Below, one piece after another: positions 37,164 through 45,687 of a stretch of DNA of 64,000 nucleotides. Origin of the DNA: Chamaesiphon minutus PCC 6605 (GTDB lineage Bacteria; Cyanobacteriota; Cyanobacteriia; Cyanobacteriales; Chamaesiphonaceae); NCBI RefSeq assembly GCF_000317145.1, contig NC_019697.1, positions 3,258,385 to 3,322,384 of the forward strand, in the 5' to 3' direction. Below the pieces are notes generated by a model, which worked only from the letters and a program-made list of their open reading frames with translations, made no database searches and was not told where the DNA came from. The translations under genes were made by a program, and so were the position numbers. Position 1 is the stretch's first letter, and each line of letters starts with the position of its first letter.

Positions 37164-38981
37164 TTACGACGGCAATACTCCAGATTCTTGCAGTGCGTGG
37201 AGCTTGGCATAAACACCATGCTGCTTGACTAGTTCATCGTGCGTTCCCACTTCGGCAATGCGACCGCGATCTAACACCACAATTTTGTCAGCATCCCGGA
37301 CGGTACTGAGTCGGTGCGCGATAATTAGCATCGTTCTGGTGCCCGAAATCGATCGCATGGCGAGCTGAATGGCACGTTCCGACTCATAATCGAGGCTGGA
37401 TGTAGCTTCATCGAACACCAACACATTCGGATTGACAATTAGAGCGCGGGCAATTCCCAGCCGCTGTCGCTGTCCCCCCGATAGGCGCACGCCGCGCTCT
37501 CCCACCACCGTGGCATATCCCTGCGGTAACTCGTGGATAAATTCATCGACTCGTGCCATTTGACAGGCTGCCGCGACTATATCGGCAGCGGCAGTAGGAT
37601 TGCCATAGCGGAGATTGTCCATAATCGTGCCATTGAAAATATCGACCTCTTGATGAACGATCGCGAGGCGCGAACGGTATGGCCCGATTGCTAACGATTT
37701 TATATCTGTACCATCGATCGAGATGCGTCCCTGAGTTGGCTCGAAGTAACGCAATAATAGCTTGACGAGCGTGGACTTCCCCGAACCCGATTTACCAACC
37801 AGGGCAACGGTTTGATATGGCTCGATCGTCAGATTAATATCGTGCAGAATCGGTCGCTCTGGGTCATAACCAAAACTCAGCCGCTCGAACTCAATTTTAC
37901 CCGTGAAATCGTATGCCACTGAAGATCGATCTGCTGACTGAAGATCGATCGCATCCTTGCCCACTGGCTCGTGCATAAACTCATGGAAACGCAACATGGA
38001 AGCATAGCGACGCGCCAGAAACTCCGCCAAGATACTCAATGGTTCTAGCTCGGAATAGGCCATACTAGAGACCGTCAGCAACGTCACAAAATGACCTAAC
38101 GACAGTTCGCCGCGCAGGGTGGCCAGCAGCGTCATCACCAGTACGCCAAAGATGCAGCTCTGAACTGTCGTCCGCTGCCACATCCCCAACCGGACATAAC
38201 TCCGATGGATGCGGTAGACTACGACCGTCAACTCGCGGTCTAAGCGTTGCCGTTGCCGAGCGAGTTCGCTCTCTTCGGCGGCAAAAGCTTTAACAGTTTT
38301 GATATTGGTAATAATTTCCGAGGTGCGGCTTTCGGTGTTCTCCATATAGCTGTCGAGGAGTGCTTCGCGTTTAATGATGCCCCGCAATCCTTTGAGGCTA
38401 AATGCCAAAATAGCGATAAAAGAAATGGCAAAAGCGATCCCAATCCGCCATTCCAGCAGACAAATAGTCATAAAAATGCCGAAGACCCTCACTAACTTCG
38501 GAATCAACTGTCCGGCAATTTCTGGATAAGTCCAAGTGTGGTTAGTCAGTCCGCGTGCGACCCGTCCGGCAATCCGACCGGGGTTGTTTTCATCGTAGAA
38601 AGATAGAGGTAAGGTGAGAATTTTTTGAATCGTCAGATCGGCACGCTCGCGCCGAGCGCGCAGCGGAATCGCCCAGTGGAACCAACTGCCAATCCAGGGC
38701 TGAATCGGCGCGCGCACGACCGATACGACAAAGACGATCGCCAGCAGTGTCACTAGCGATAATTCCGGCGATCCTGGCAGATTGAAGCTGGTGGCGATCG
38801 CACTAATTAGTGCCACCAAAGGCGCATCGAGCGGTTGCTTGGACAAGACATTGAGAATTTGACCGATCGCATAGGGCACAGTTAAATCTGCCACCTCAAA
38901 CAGACTCGATGCGGCAATACTGATAGCCGCGAGCTTCCCATAGCCGCGAAAATACCCAATAATATCCCGATAAGATGCCAC
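37164..38981 (-). CDS. ABC exporter half-transporter (permease-ATPase fusion)
   Basis: Six membrane helices span about residues 15-330. The ATPase domain follows, with Walker A GKSGSGKSTLVKLLL near 396, signature LSGGQRQRLGIARAL near 500 and Walker B VLVFDEATSSLD. The layout is that of MsbA/multidrug-type exporters, which work as dimers in the inner membrane. Substrate unknown. The start is a GTG behind GGGAG. Confidence 0.93.
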   Translation of the reverse strand: MASYRDIIGYFRGYGKLAAISIAASSLFEVADLTVPYAIGQILNVLSKQPLDAPLVALISAIATSFNLPGSPELSLVTLLAIVFVVSVVRAPIQPWIGSWFHWAIPLRARRERADLTIQKILTLPLSFYDENNPGRIAGRVARGLTNHTWTYPEIAGQLIPKLVRVFGIFMTICLLEWRIGIAFAISFIAILAFSLKGLRGIIKREALLDSYMENTESRTSEIITNIKTVKAFAAEESELARQRQRLDRELTVVVYRIHRSYVRLGMWQRTTVQSCIFGVLVMTLLATLRGELSLGHFVTLLTVSSMAYSELEPLSILAEFLARRYASMLRFHEFMHEPVGKDAIDLQSADRSSVAYDFTGKIEFERLSFGYDPERPILHDINLTIEPYQTVALVGKSGSGKSTLVKLLLRYFEPTQGRISIDGTDIKSLAIGPYRSRLAIVHQEVDIFNGTIMDNLRYGNPTAAADIVAAACQMARVDEFIHELPQGYATVVGERGVRLSGGQRQRLGIARALIVNPNVLVFDEATSSLDYESERAIQLAMRSISGTRTMLIIAHRLSTVRDADKIVVLDRGRIAEVGTHDELVKQHGVYAKLHALQESGVLPS

Positions 38982-39108
38982 GATCTAACTCCCAGAATCT
39001 CAAAATTAGTTACCAACGCTGTTGTACCTTCCAGTCTAGAAGTAGCAGGCGTCCTGCTGCATCGATACTTGTAACAGCATACTTGACGAATACTAACGAT
39101 GGGTTGGG

Positions 39109-39246
39109 ATGGGGAAAAATCTGAATAAACGATCGATTCCCTCTAAATTGGCTCAGGTAGAGATCGGCACTGAATGCGATCGATTAACAGCAGACGATCG
39201 GGATTTCATCAGTTTCGATCAATGGCGTTGCTGGATTCAGGTATGA
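39109..39246 (+). CDS. Possible small protein, 45 aa
   Basis: A 45-codon frame (MGKNLNKRSIPSKLAQVEIG to QWRCWIQV) lies in the otherwise empty 350-base gap after the ABC exporter gene. Its composition looks protein-like (EIGTECDRLTADDRDFISF) and it starts with ATG, but there is no clear ribosome binding site and no recognised family. It may be a remnant. Confidence 0.3.
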   Translation: MGKNLNKRSIPSKLAQVEIGTECDRLTADDRDFISFDQWRCWIQV

Positions 39247-39333
39247 TTTACCTTTGAGACAAGCCCTGAAATTTAAAGTATTAATTTATGAATTACCCCT
39301 ACCTGAAATTTCGAGGGCATTTCATACATCAAT

Positions 39334-39645
39334 TCAGCAGCACCAATTAAATAATTCATCTGATAGTGGTTCATCAAAATCATCGCTCATTTTCATTGCA
39401 CCGCGATTTAGCCCCAAAATTCTTGGATGTAGTTCTGAAGGATGATGATTCTCAGGGATGGCTGATGCGTCAAGGGAGTGAATAAATGCTAGGACGCTTA
39501 GTTGCATTGGTTCGGGGATTTTCTCTAGTTCCTGGACTATCGATTCGTTGGCGTAGCCTCTCCGTGGAGAATCGCGGAGCGTCCGCTTTGCGGAATCGTA
39601 CTCATGATGCGATCGGGCAGATTGAATATGATTCAATTTTACCAT
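39334..39645 (-). CDS. DUF2281-like protein with a repeat-encoded N-terminus
   Basis: The C-terminal 65 residues (SIVQELEKIPEPMQLSVLAF, then PRILGLNRGAMKMSDDFDEP) match DUF2281 proteins, often antitoxin-like partners in cyanobacteria. The first 38 codons come from a dispersed repeat (39541-39600) that reads SAKRTLRDSPRRGYAN in this frame. The gene may therefore be a repeat-extended or 5'-replaced antitoxin. No toxin gene is directly adjacent on this strand. Start ATG 39645 is plausible but not certain. Confidence 0.6.
   Translation of the reverse strand: MVKLNHIQSARSHHEYDSAKRTLRDSPRRGYANESIVQELEKIPEPMQLSVLAFIHSLDASAIPENHHPSELHPRILGLNRGAMKMSDDFDEPLSDELFNWCC
39541..39600. repeat. Dispersed repeat inside DUF2281-like gene
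   Basis: CGTTGGCGTAGCCTCTCCGT is followed by GGAGAATCGCGGAGCGTCCG and CTTTGCGG. It matches the copies at 4709 and 42122 and supplies codons at the front of the DUF2281-like frame. Confidence 0.6.
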
Positions 39646-39729
39646 TCCCACATTTAAGCAACAAGGAGCGAGCGATCGTCCGAAGATAGAACATCCCTAG
39701 TCACCATCTCCAAATGGATAGCTATAATC

Positions 39730-40074
39730 TTAATCCTCATCCTCTTCATCAAAATCTGAATCTTTAAATCCTAACCAGAACAGAATTATTTCTTCTACTT
39801 CACTCAATCGATCTGGAGTAAGATTTCCTAGTTTACGGATCAGTTTTGCGTGAGGAATTGTAATGATATTTTGTACATCAAAGGCACCAGATCGCAAAAA
39901 CTTCACAGCGATATCGACTTCAAATCTCGAACCTCGCGAACTTGTCGTGTGTGGAATGAGCGTTGTTAAGGCACGATCGCGATCTAACGCTGGAATACTT
40001 ACAACTAAGCATGGTCTGACTTTTGCCACGGAACCCAAATCGACTAACCAAACGTCACCCCGATTAGGATTAAT
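39730..40074 (-). CDS. MazF/PemK-type toxin with a non-ATG start
   Basis: MazF toxins are sequence-specific mRNA endonucleases. The family core is clear: NPNRGDVWLVDLGSVAKVRP, SIPALDRDRALTTLIPHTTS, and GAFDVQNIITIPHAKLI. No ATG or GTG lies ahead of the first strand. The normal start position (MNPNRGDVW in relatives) is ATT here (40072-40074), with a CTG two codons upstream. The first usable TTG (40038) would remove the RGDVWLVD strand. The start overlaps the antitoxin stop by a few bases, so translation is probably coupled. Confidence 0.82.
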   Translation of the reverse strand: MNPNRGDVWLVDLGSVAKVRPCLVVSIPALDRDRALTTLIPHTTSSRGSRFEVDIAVKFLRSGAFDVQNIITIPHAKLIRKLGNLTPDRLSEVEEIILFWLGFKDSDFDEEDED

Positions 40075-40258
40075 ATGCAGATTCTTCTTCGTCTAACTGT
40101 AGAAAAATTTCCTCTGAAATTAGCACCAAATTATCGTCGGATAATGGTGGGAAGTCTAGATAAGCTATCCGCTTTAAAATCTCTGATGCTAAATCCAGTC
40201 GCTCTGAGTCTGTCAGTCGATCGAATGTAGTTAAGAAATCTTGTACAACAGGAGTCAT
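40070..40258 (-). CDS. Antitoxin of the MazF-type module
   Basis: A 62-residue acidic protein (MTPVVQDFLTTFDRLTDSER to LQLDEEESAY) is placed directly ahead of the MazF gene, with overlapping ends. Size, charge and position are those of a type II antitoxin. GGAGAGAAAC gives a good ribosome binding site. The exact antitoxin family was not recognised; LTDSERLDLASEIL resembles the DUF2281/addiction-module style. Confidence 0.78.
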   Translation of the reverse strand: MTPVVQDFLTTFDRLTDSERLDLASEILKRIAYLDFPPLSDDNLVLISEEIFLQLDEEESAY

Positions 40259-40324
40259 TGTTTCTCTCCTTACTCAATATATTCACAGCATAACACCACT
40301 CAAGCTGTTTGAGCTATTAGGCTA

Positions 40325-41261
40325 GTACAGAGCGGCGTAAATAGACCTATGATTGAAAGCAGCTCATCAAAATGAGAGGAACACAGAGGATGCCAAGATT
40401 ATCCGCTGCCCTAATTACACTCAATGAAGTAGAACAAGCCGAACTACAACAACTACTCAAGCGCAAGAAAACGCCACAACAAATCGCACTCCGAGCCAAA
40501 ATCATCGTCTTGGCAGCCCAAGGGAAAAGTCACGGTGAGATTGCTGAGACATTAGAAATTAGCAATGTCTACGAACAAGCACCCCAACGTGCGCTGACAG
40601 GAGAAGTCACCCTCAGCCTGGACGAAATGACTGGGATTCAAGCACTGGAGAGAACTATGCCAAATATTCCGATGAAACCAGGACAGTGCGAACGTGTAGA
40701 GTTTGAATATACTCGACACGGAACTCAATCATTAATTGCCAGTTTCGATGTGGCAACTGGTCGAATTGCGTTGGCCAGTGTGGGCGCAACTCGAACCGAA
40801 GCTGATTTCGCCGAGCATGTCACCCGTTCCTTAGCACAATATCCCACTGCCGCAAAATACCATTTGGTCATGGATTGTCTCAATACCCATCAATCCGAGA
40901 CGCTGGTTAGGCTGGTGGCCGGATTAGAGACAACTCCACAGGAGCTGGGTGTTAAAGGTCAGTCGGGGATTTTGAAGTCAATGGAGACGCGAGCGCAATT
41001 TTTAGCCGACCCAAACCATCGGCTAGTGATTCATTACACGCCCAAACATTGTTCTTGGATGAATCAGATTGAGATCTGGTTTGGGATTCTAGTACGGAAA
41101 TTGTTACGACGCGGTAGCTTTACCAGTACAAATCACTTGAAAGCCCGGATCCATGAGTTTGTGGACTACTTTAACATTACGATGGCCAAACCCTTCAAAT
41201 GGACTTACAAGGGTAAACCTCTAACCTCTTAGATACTTGGTTTATTTCCGCCGCTCTATAC
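40325..41261 (+). mobile_element. IS630-family element, internally deleted (937 bp)
   Basis: The ends TAGAGCGGCGGAAATA and TACAGAGCGGCGTAAATA match as imperfect inverted repeats, and both sides are flanked by CTAG, consistent with the TA target of IS630/Tc1 elements. The transposase inside lacks its middle helix-turn-helix part, so the element is probably not self-mobile. It lies between the MazF-type module and the ParDE module. Confidence 0.82.
40390..41232 (+). CDS. IS630-family transposase with in-frame internal deletion
   Basis: The N-terminal helix-turn-helix start ([19 protein letters not shown]) continues to IAETLEIS and then jumps to [20 protein letters not shown]. The catalytic domain has SLDEMTGIQ (first Asp), VMDCLNTHQ (second Asp) and [13 protein letters not shown] (Glu). 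About 100 residues between the first helix-turn-helix and the catalytic domain are missing relative to the family. The DDE residues remain but DNA binding is likely impaired. ATG 40390 (after AGAGG) or 40372 may start it. Confidence 0.85.
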   Translation: MPRLSAALITLNEVEQAELQQLLKRKKTPQQIALRAKIIVLAAQGKSHGEIAETLEISNVYEQAPQRALTGEVTLSLDEMTGIQALERTMPNIPMKPGQCERVEFEYTRHGTQSLIASFDVATGRIALASVGATRTEADFAEHVTRSLAQYPTAAKYHLVMDCLNTHQSETLVRLVAGLETTPQELGVKGQSGILKSMETRAQFLADPNHRLVIHYTPKHCSWMNQIEIWFGILVRKLLRRGSFTSTNHLKARIHEFVDYFNITMAKPFKWTYKGKPLTS

Positions 41262-41396
41262 TAGAGACGATCGATCTCAAGCTCGAAAGCACCATCCACA
41301 GCTACTAAAGTCATTGATAAGTTACCAACAGATCGATCGAGACTAAAGCCGATCGATCTCAAAATCGAAAGCACCATCCACAGTTGCTAAAGTCAT
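41261..41396 (-). repeat. Two tandem repeat units with 17-codon frames, downstream of parE
   Basis: Two units of about 80 bases each contain the minus-strand frame MTLATVDGAFDFEIDRL (41343-41396) or MTLVAVDGAFELEIDRL (41261-41314), each with its own stop. The first starts 6 bases after the parE stop codon. A third copy, MTLATVDSSFDRYEIDRF, is upstream of parD at 42051-42107. The units also share AAGTTACC and AGATCGATCGAGACTAAA. Confidence 0.6.
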
Positions 41397-41402
41397 TTTT
41401 GC

Positions 41403-41711
41403 TCAATCATCCACATCAGTAAACAATGTAGATAAATCTCTGTAACCACTAACTACTCGTAAAATCTCAATCTCGTCACCAATTGGCAGATAGAGAATTA
41501 AATAGTTGTCTAATGGTATGGTGCGAATATTTATTAAAATTTCATCTCTTTTTCTGCCAAGTAGCGGAAAGGTGACTATTTTGGAAAATTTAGATTCTAG
41601 TTTGCTTAAAAATATTTCTGACTTTTCTAAACCAGATTGTTGAGCGATATAATCCGCAATCTCTTCAATGTCTTGGATTGCTGGTTTTGTCAGTCTAAAT
41701 CGATCGGTCAT
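41403..41711 (-). CDS. parE: RelE/ParE-family toxin
   Basis: The protein has the ParE pattern: RLTKPAIQDIEEIADYIAQQ at the start, FPLLGRKRDEILINIRTIPL in the middle, and the terminal EILRVVSGYRDLSTLF with the conserved VxxGxRD. ParE toxins poison gyrase; RelE relatives cut mRNA on ribosomes. It follows parD by 5 bases on the same strand. The antitoxin-first order is typical. Confidence 0.88.
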   Translation of the reverse strand: MTDRFRLTKPAIQDIEEIADYIAQQSGLEKSEIFLSKLESKFSKIVTFPLLGRKRDEILINIRTIPLDNYLILYLPIGDEIEILRVVSGYRDLSTLFTDVDD

Positions 41712-41716
41712 TAGCT

Positions 41717-41977
41717 CTATTTGCTGTAGCGAGATTTAAGATTAGATCTAATTTGCTCCATTGCGATATTACCATCGACTACCTCACCCCGTTGAGATGC
41801 TTCCCAGCCGATCGATGCGGCTTGTTGCAGTTCGCCTAATTTTCCTTGGTAAATATCTTCCTGCTTGTCTAAGAGTTCAATCGCGGTTCTAATCACTTCG
41901 ATCGCGTTTTGATATTTGCCGCTAGTTAGTTGGCGACTGACTATTAGTTCTAATTCTGGTGGGAGAGTAACTTGCAT
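41717..41977 (-). CDS. parD: ParD-like antitoxin
   Basis: An 86-residue protein starting MQVTLPPELELIVSRQL has the ribbon-helix-helix beginning of ParD/CopG antitoxins. SGKYQNAIEVIRTAIELLD and a C-terminal tail for toxin binding (LGELQQAASIGWEASQRGEV) follow. It precedes parE by 5 bases and probably represses its own operon. Confidence 0.86.
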   Translation of the reverse strand: MQVTLPPELELIVSRQLTSGKYQNAIEVIRTAIELLDKQEDIYQGKLGELQQAASIGWEASQRGEVVDGNIAMEQIRSNLKSRYSK

Positions 41978-42050
41978 AACACCTGCTCTTATTTTCGCGG
42001 GAAGATCGGCTGTCTGATTCTATTATAAGTTACCTAGAGATCGATCGAGA

Positions 42051-42107
42051 CTAAAACCGATCGATCTCATATCGATCGAAAGAACTATCTACAGTAGCTA
42101 AAGTCAT
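42051..42107 (-). repeat. Third repeat unit upstream of parD
   Basis: It carries an 18-codon minus-strand frame, MTLATVDSSFDRYEIDRF, and the shared block ATAAGTTACC...AGATCGATCGAGACTAAA. It sits about 75 bases upstream of the parD start, so the parDE module lies between repeat copies in direct orientation. Confidence 0.55.
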
Positions 42108-42121
42108 TTTTTCTAGTTCCA

Positions 42122-42188
42122 GCACGATCGATTACTTTGCGTAGCCTTCTCGTGAAGAATCGTGGAACGTCCGCTTTCACGGTTAGCG
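42122..42188. repeat. Dispersed repeat (GCGTAGCC type)
   Basis: TTTGCGTAGCCTTCTCGTGA is followed by AGAATCGTGGAACGTCCGCT and TTCACGGTTAGCGCAT. It belongs to the same family as 39541 and is slightly diverged. It fills the gap between the parD region and the ISAs1 fragment. Confidence 0.5.
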
Positions 42189-42199
42189 CATCTCAAAAC

Positions 42200-42726
42200 C
42201 TATTGACAAGCGGATGTGCTTGGATGGGAAGTGGGAACAGCCGCAGATAAGACAGCAAGCATATAGCGGTCATTCATCGCGGTTCGCCGGGACTTTTGAC
42301 GAATACTACGCCGAAAAGATGTCTCACGTTCTAAGGCATTAAGTGCAAGGCGACGTAACACGGCAAAATTCTGCGGACCGTGGAGAGAACGAATGCGAGA
42401 TTTGTCCTCATCAAAGGTGACATCTAATGTCCAATGGACAGAATTCTCAATCCCCCAGTGCTGGCGAATCGCACTACCAATCCGGTTGGCATCGCTGAGA
42501 AGACTGGTTAGGTAAAATTGGACTTCATGAGTGGTCTTGTTCCAATACTGAGACTTGCGTACAACCATCACAACTGTTTGCAGTCCACTCCACTGGTCTT
42601 GTTGATACAGCAATGGTAGTTGTGAAACAGGGACAGTGTAAACTTTCCGGTTTTCAATCCGATGATGTCCTTTCTCCACCCGCTGACTAATACTGACATC
42701 TACGCCTTTAAACCCCTGTGATTGTG
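42200..42726 (-). pseudogene. ISAs1-family transposase, C-terminal fragment
   Basis: The fragment begins at QSQGFKGVDVSISQRVEKGH, then HRIENRKVYTV, and continues through GSAIRQHWGIENSVHWTLDV with DEDKSRIRS, the ISAs1 C-terminal signature including the catalytic Glu. The N-terminal two thirds are missing. The break is exactly at the inverted repeat of the next element (42727), so that element or a deletion next to it removed the rest. Confidence 0.85.
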
Positions 42727-44151
42727 CAGCAATTCCAAATTCAGATTTTGACAACTTGGTAGGGTGAGCAGGAGAATAGAGAGACTTCAAAAAGAGAAGC
42801 AGAATGGAGCCAATGAAGCTGAGTTTTGGGGTATTGATAGTCTATCTGAACCGAGCAATTCTTCAGATGAAAGATCCGCGCCTTGCCAGCAATGGCACTA
42901 AATACACCATCAGAGATGCTGTGTTGGGAGCATTTTCGATGTTTTTCATGCAAAGCGAATCCTTTTTAGAACATCAGCGGCACATGAATAGCAATCAGGG
43001 CAAAAGCAATGCTCAGACACTGTTTGGCATGATTAAAATCCCAACAGTGCCGCAAATTCGGAATATCCTGGATGAAATTTCAGCCACAGCACTATTTGGA
43101 GTATTCAATCACGTCTATCAGTCTTTAAGACGAGAAGGTCACTTGAAACCGTTTGAATATCTCGGTGGATTACTAGTTGCGCTGGATGGAACTCAGTATT
43201 TTGACTCGCACAAACTCAACTGTAAATGCTGTTCGAGCCGTACCCACAAAAATGGCACAGTAACTTACTTCCACAGTGCCATTTTGCCTGTAATAGTTGC
43301 GCCTGGGCAATCTCAAGTAATTTCCTTAGCTCCAGAATTCATCACACCTCAAGATGGTCACCAGAAGCAGGACTGCGAAGTGGCAGCAGCTAAACGATGG
43401 CTCAAAACTCATGCCCCAGAATTCCAAGGACAAGCAATCACTCTACTCGGAGATGACCTCTACAGTCACCAACCAATGTGTGAACAGGTGATAGCGTCGG
43501 GAATGAACTTTATCTTTACCTGTTTAGAAACGTCTCATACTGCTGTTTATGATTGGTTGAAATACTTGGATGGTATTGGCGAGGTGAAAAAGCTAGAAGT
43601 GAAACAGTGGAACAGCAATTCAAGCGAATTATATAGCTATCAATATGTGAATGGAATTCCTCTAAGGGACTCCCAGCCAGCAATGAAGGTCAATTGGTGT
43701 AAACTAATCCATACCCGCCAATCAGATGGAGAAATATTATATGAAAATTCATTTATTACCCGCCATGAATTAAACGAACAGAGCGTACCTCTGGTTGCTG
43801 CGGCTGGTCGATGTCGTTGGAAGACCGAAAATGAAAATCATAATGTGCTCAAAACAAAGGGATATCATCTGGAGCATAACTTTGGGCATGGTCAGCAGCA
43901 TTTAGCTGCTTGTTTATTGACGCTGAACCTGTTGGCATTCCTTTTTCACACTGTTTTGCATTTAACAGATCTTGCATATGGACAGATTCGTCTCAAGCGT
44001 GTTACTCGTAAAGGCTTTTTTCAAGATATCCTCAGTCTTACCAAATATTTACTCTTTGAGAGTTGGCCTTCTTTGATTGATTTCATGCTTTACGGCTCGG
44101 CTTCCACTCTGGTCGCCAACTCTTCCTAGATTTTTGAATTTGGAATTGCTG
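42727..44151 (+). mobile_element. Insertion sequence with 441-aa DDE transposase (1425 bp)
   Basis: Perfect 17-base inverted repeats bound the element: CAGCAATTCCAAATTCA at 42727-42743 and its complement at 44135-44151. No target duplication is seen. The left flank is an ISAs1 fragment (ending GATTGTG) and the right flank is the 3' part of a SIR2 gene (starting GTTTATC), which suggests a deletion or recombination at this element. It carries one intact transposase. Confidence 0.88.
42804..44129 (+). CDS. DDE transposase, 441 aa
   Basis: The protein reads as a full transposase: an N-terminal region with LFGMIKIPTVPQIRNILDEI, a first catalytic Asp in GLLVALDGTQYF, a second in AITLLGDDLYSHQP, and a terminal AGRCRWKTENENHNVLKTKG with the likely catalytic Glu. 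HLAACLLTLNLLAFLFHTVL follows. A CKCCSS cysteine cluster lies near residue 137. The family could not be fixed and it may belong to a not-classified group. ATG 42804 or 42813 starts it. Its last codons overlap the end of the truncated SIR2 frame on the other strand. Confidence 0.88.
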   Translation: MEPMKLSFGVLIVYLNRAILQMKDPRLASNGTKYTIRDAVLGAFSMFFMQSESFLEHQRHMNSNQGKSNAQTLFGMIKIPTVPQIRNILDEISATALFGVFNHVYQSLRREGHLKPFEYLGGLLVALDGTQYFDSHKLNCKCCSSRTHKNGTVTYFHSAILPVIVAPGQSQVISLAPEFITPQDGHQKQDCEVAAAKRWLKTHAPEFQGQAITLLGDDLYSHQPMCEQVIASGMNFIFTCLETSHTAVYDWLKYLDGIGEVKKLEVKQWNSNSSELYSYQYVNGIPLRDSQPAMKVNWCKLIHTRQSDGEILYENSFITRHELNEQSVPLVAAAGRCRWKTENENHNVLKTKGYHLEHNFGHGQQHLAACLLTLNLLAFLFHTVLHLTDLAYGQIRLKRVTRKGFFQDILSLTKYLLFESWPSLIDFMLYGSASTLVANSS

Positions 44152-45354
44152 GTTTATCTCATGGAGAGTTGACAAACATTCGATTGGAGCGGATTTTTGC
44201 AGCCTTGGTAATAATTGAGATTGAATCAATCTCGATACCCATTTATCTGTGAAAATCCAAATTCGAGTTCTTAAAGCATGAGGACAAATTATAAAATCAG
44301 GATATGCTTCTCGACAGATTTTCCAGTTCTTGATAAGGTCTTGAATTTCCTCAAGATTTAATGAGTGGTGCGAGATATGTGGATTCGGATTTTTCCATGA
44401 TAAAGGTGTAAACTTTATTTCTGGAAAACTAGGAAGATCGATACTTGGCTCCCATTTTTTAAAATCTTTCGCTACTGGCGGCTCTGGCCAATCCAGCCTA
44501 CTAGATGGTTCACCTTGCATTAAACTCAACAAAAACCATTCAATTGCTCTGGCATGTCGAATATTTCTGTCTGGGTATTCAGTGATAGTGAATATAGGAG
44601 AAAGATCTATCGTTACAATACTTTTAGTTGCTAAAAGTTGCTTTTGCGACGCGGATAGATTAAGTAATCCACATAGATAAATAGGCGGAGTTGAATCACC
44701 CAAATTATCTTTAACCCAGCCAATCCAGTTGAGGAAGTTTGGATCGTCTCCTGAAAATCCAATCAAGCAAAAAATATTTTCCATGATGGACTGCTGAACA
44801 GTATTCACAAATGGAGCAAATTTTTTTGGGTAGCTACGATAATCCTCTTCTGTAAAAATAAATGGTCGATGCGAAGGGAAACCACCATGCAGCTTAACTA
44901 TTCTTGGCTTCATCCTGCCTGGAAGATCGGAGTGATTTAAGACCGTATCATACTTACGATCGTAAATAAAGGGCGTAGCTCGCTCCAGCAAAGTATCATA
45001 ATTAGTAGTGAAAACATCAGACCAGGGTAATGACAATAGTAGCTTATGCAGTTTATCAGGCTGATATTGAAGATCTGGAATGAGTGATATTAATAGATCG
45101 TCTAAACTTTGTCTACCAAATACGACTTCATATTCACTACCTAAGCGAATAACGTCAGAATTCTTCGACCCCAAGCGTGTTTGAAGCTCGCCAACTAAAT
45201 CATTCCATAGTGGAAATGGCGGTGCAGTCGGATAAACTTTTACAGCATTGCGGCTAAAGCCAGAACCGATCATCACGGAAGCTTGTCCTATATCTCTGCC
45301 ACACCAGAGCCGTTCGCGAATTCGGTTGATGTGAATTTGGTCTGGTAGCAACAA
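44083..45354 (-). CDS. SIR2-domain protein, 3' end cut off by an insertion sequence
   Basis: A SIR2-like NAD-binding domain fills the N-terminal 260 residues. It has MIGSGFSRNA (NAD-binding GSGxS) near 28-37, WSDVFTTNYDTLLERA near 111-126, IVKLHGGFPS with the catalytic-type His, and LIGFSGDDPNFL. In bacteria such proteins are often NAD-degrading antiphage effectors with a large C-terminal sensor region. Here the last 16 or so codons (KSRKSWRPEWKPSRKA) are read from the insertion sequence. The natural 3' part is gone. The start is TTG behind a strong AAGGAG; no ATG is available. Probably inactive or altered. Confidence 0.82.
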   Translation of the reverse strand: MLLPDQIHINRIRERLWCGRDIGQASVMIGSGFSRNAVKVYPTAPPFPLWNDLVGELQTRLGSKNSDVIRLGSEYEVVFGRQSLDDLLISLIPDLQYQPDKLHKLLLSLPWSDVFTTNYDTLLERATPFIYDRKYDTVLNHSDLPGRMKPRIVKLHGGFPSHRPFIFTEEDYRSYPKKFAPFVNTVQQSIMENIFCLIGFSGDDPNFLNWIGWVKDNLGDSTPPIYLCGLLNLSASQKQLLATKSIVTIDLSPIFTITEYPDRNIRHARAIEWFLLSLMQGEPSSRLDWPEPPVAKDFKKWEPSIDLPSFPEIKFTPLSWKNPNPHISHHSLNLEEIQDLIKNWKICREAYPDFIICPHALRTRIWIFTDKWVSRLIQSQLLPRLQKSAPIECLSTLHEINQQFQIQKSRKSWRPEWKPSRKA

Positions 45355-45687
45355 TGAGGGAACTCCTTATGGCATCTGATGGTTTACACAACTGCGGACT
45401 TTTAGTCATAAATCTATTGTAATCTTCTGAGTGATACATTGGTATGTTTGTCCTGTTTTTTGGAGAAGTTTGCTAAAAATTGCAAATCATTCCAGGTGAC
45501 ACATAACATATCATTAGACGATCGATGGATTGATTTGCTTGTAATCCAGTTTCAGAAAATAATAGAGATATCGAACTGAATTTAGTCTATCGATACTAGA
45601 TTAAAGGTATTCCACACTGTGGATCGATTGATTTCTGTAACTTCATCAATCGGCTAATGGAAGCACTCCAGTATTGAATTTGAGTTA
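45355..45687. other. Spacer without a gene
   Basis: It contains the ribosome binding site AAGGAG for the SIR2 gene at about 45363-45368 and presumably that gene's promoter. A minus-strand frame from 45439 overlaps the SIR2 start but has no protein character that I can defend. No RNA gene was seen. Confidence 0.35.

Noticed and set aside
45254-45439. 61-codon minus-strand frame overlapping the SIR2 start
   Set aside because: Its second half is an out-of-frame reading of the conserved SIR2 N-terminus. The AAGGAG site fits the SIR2 TTG instead.
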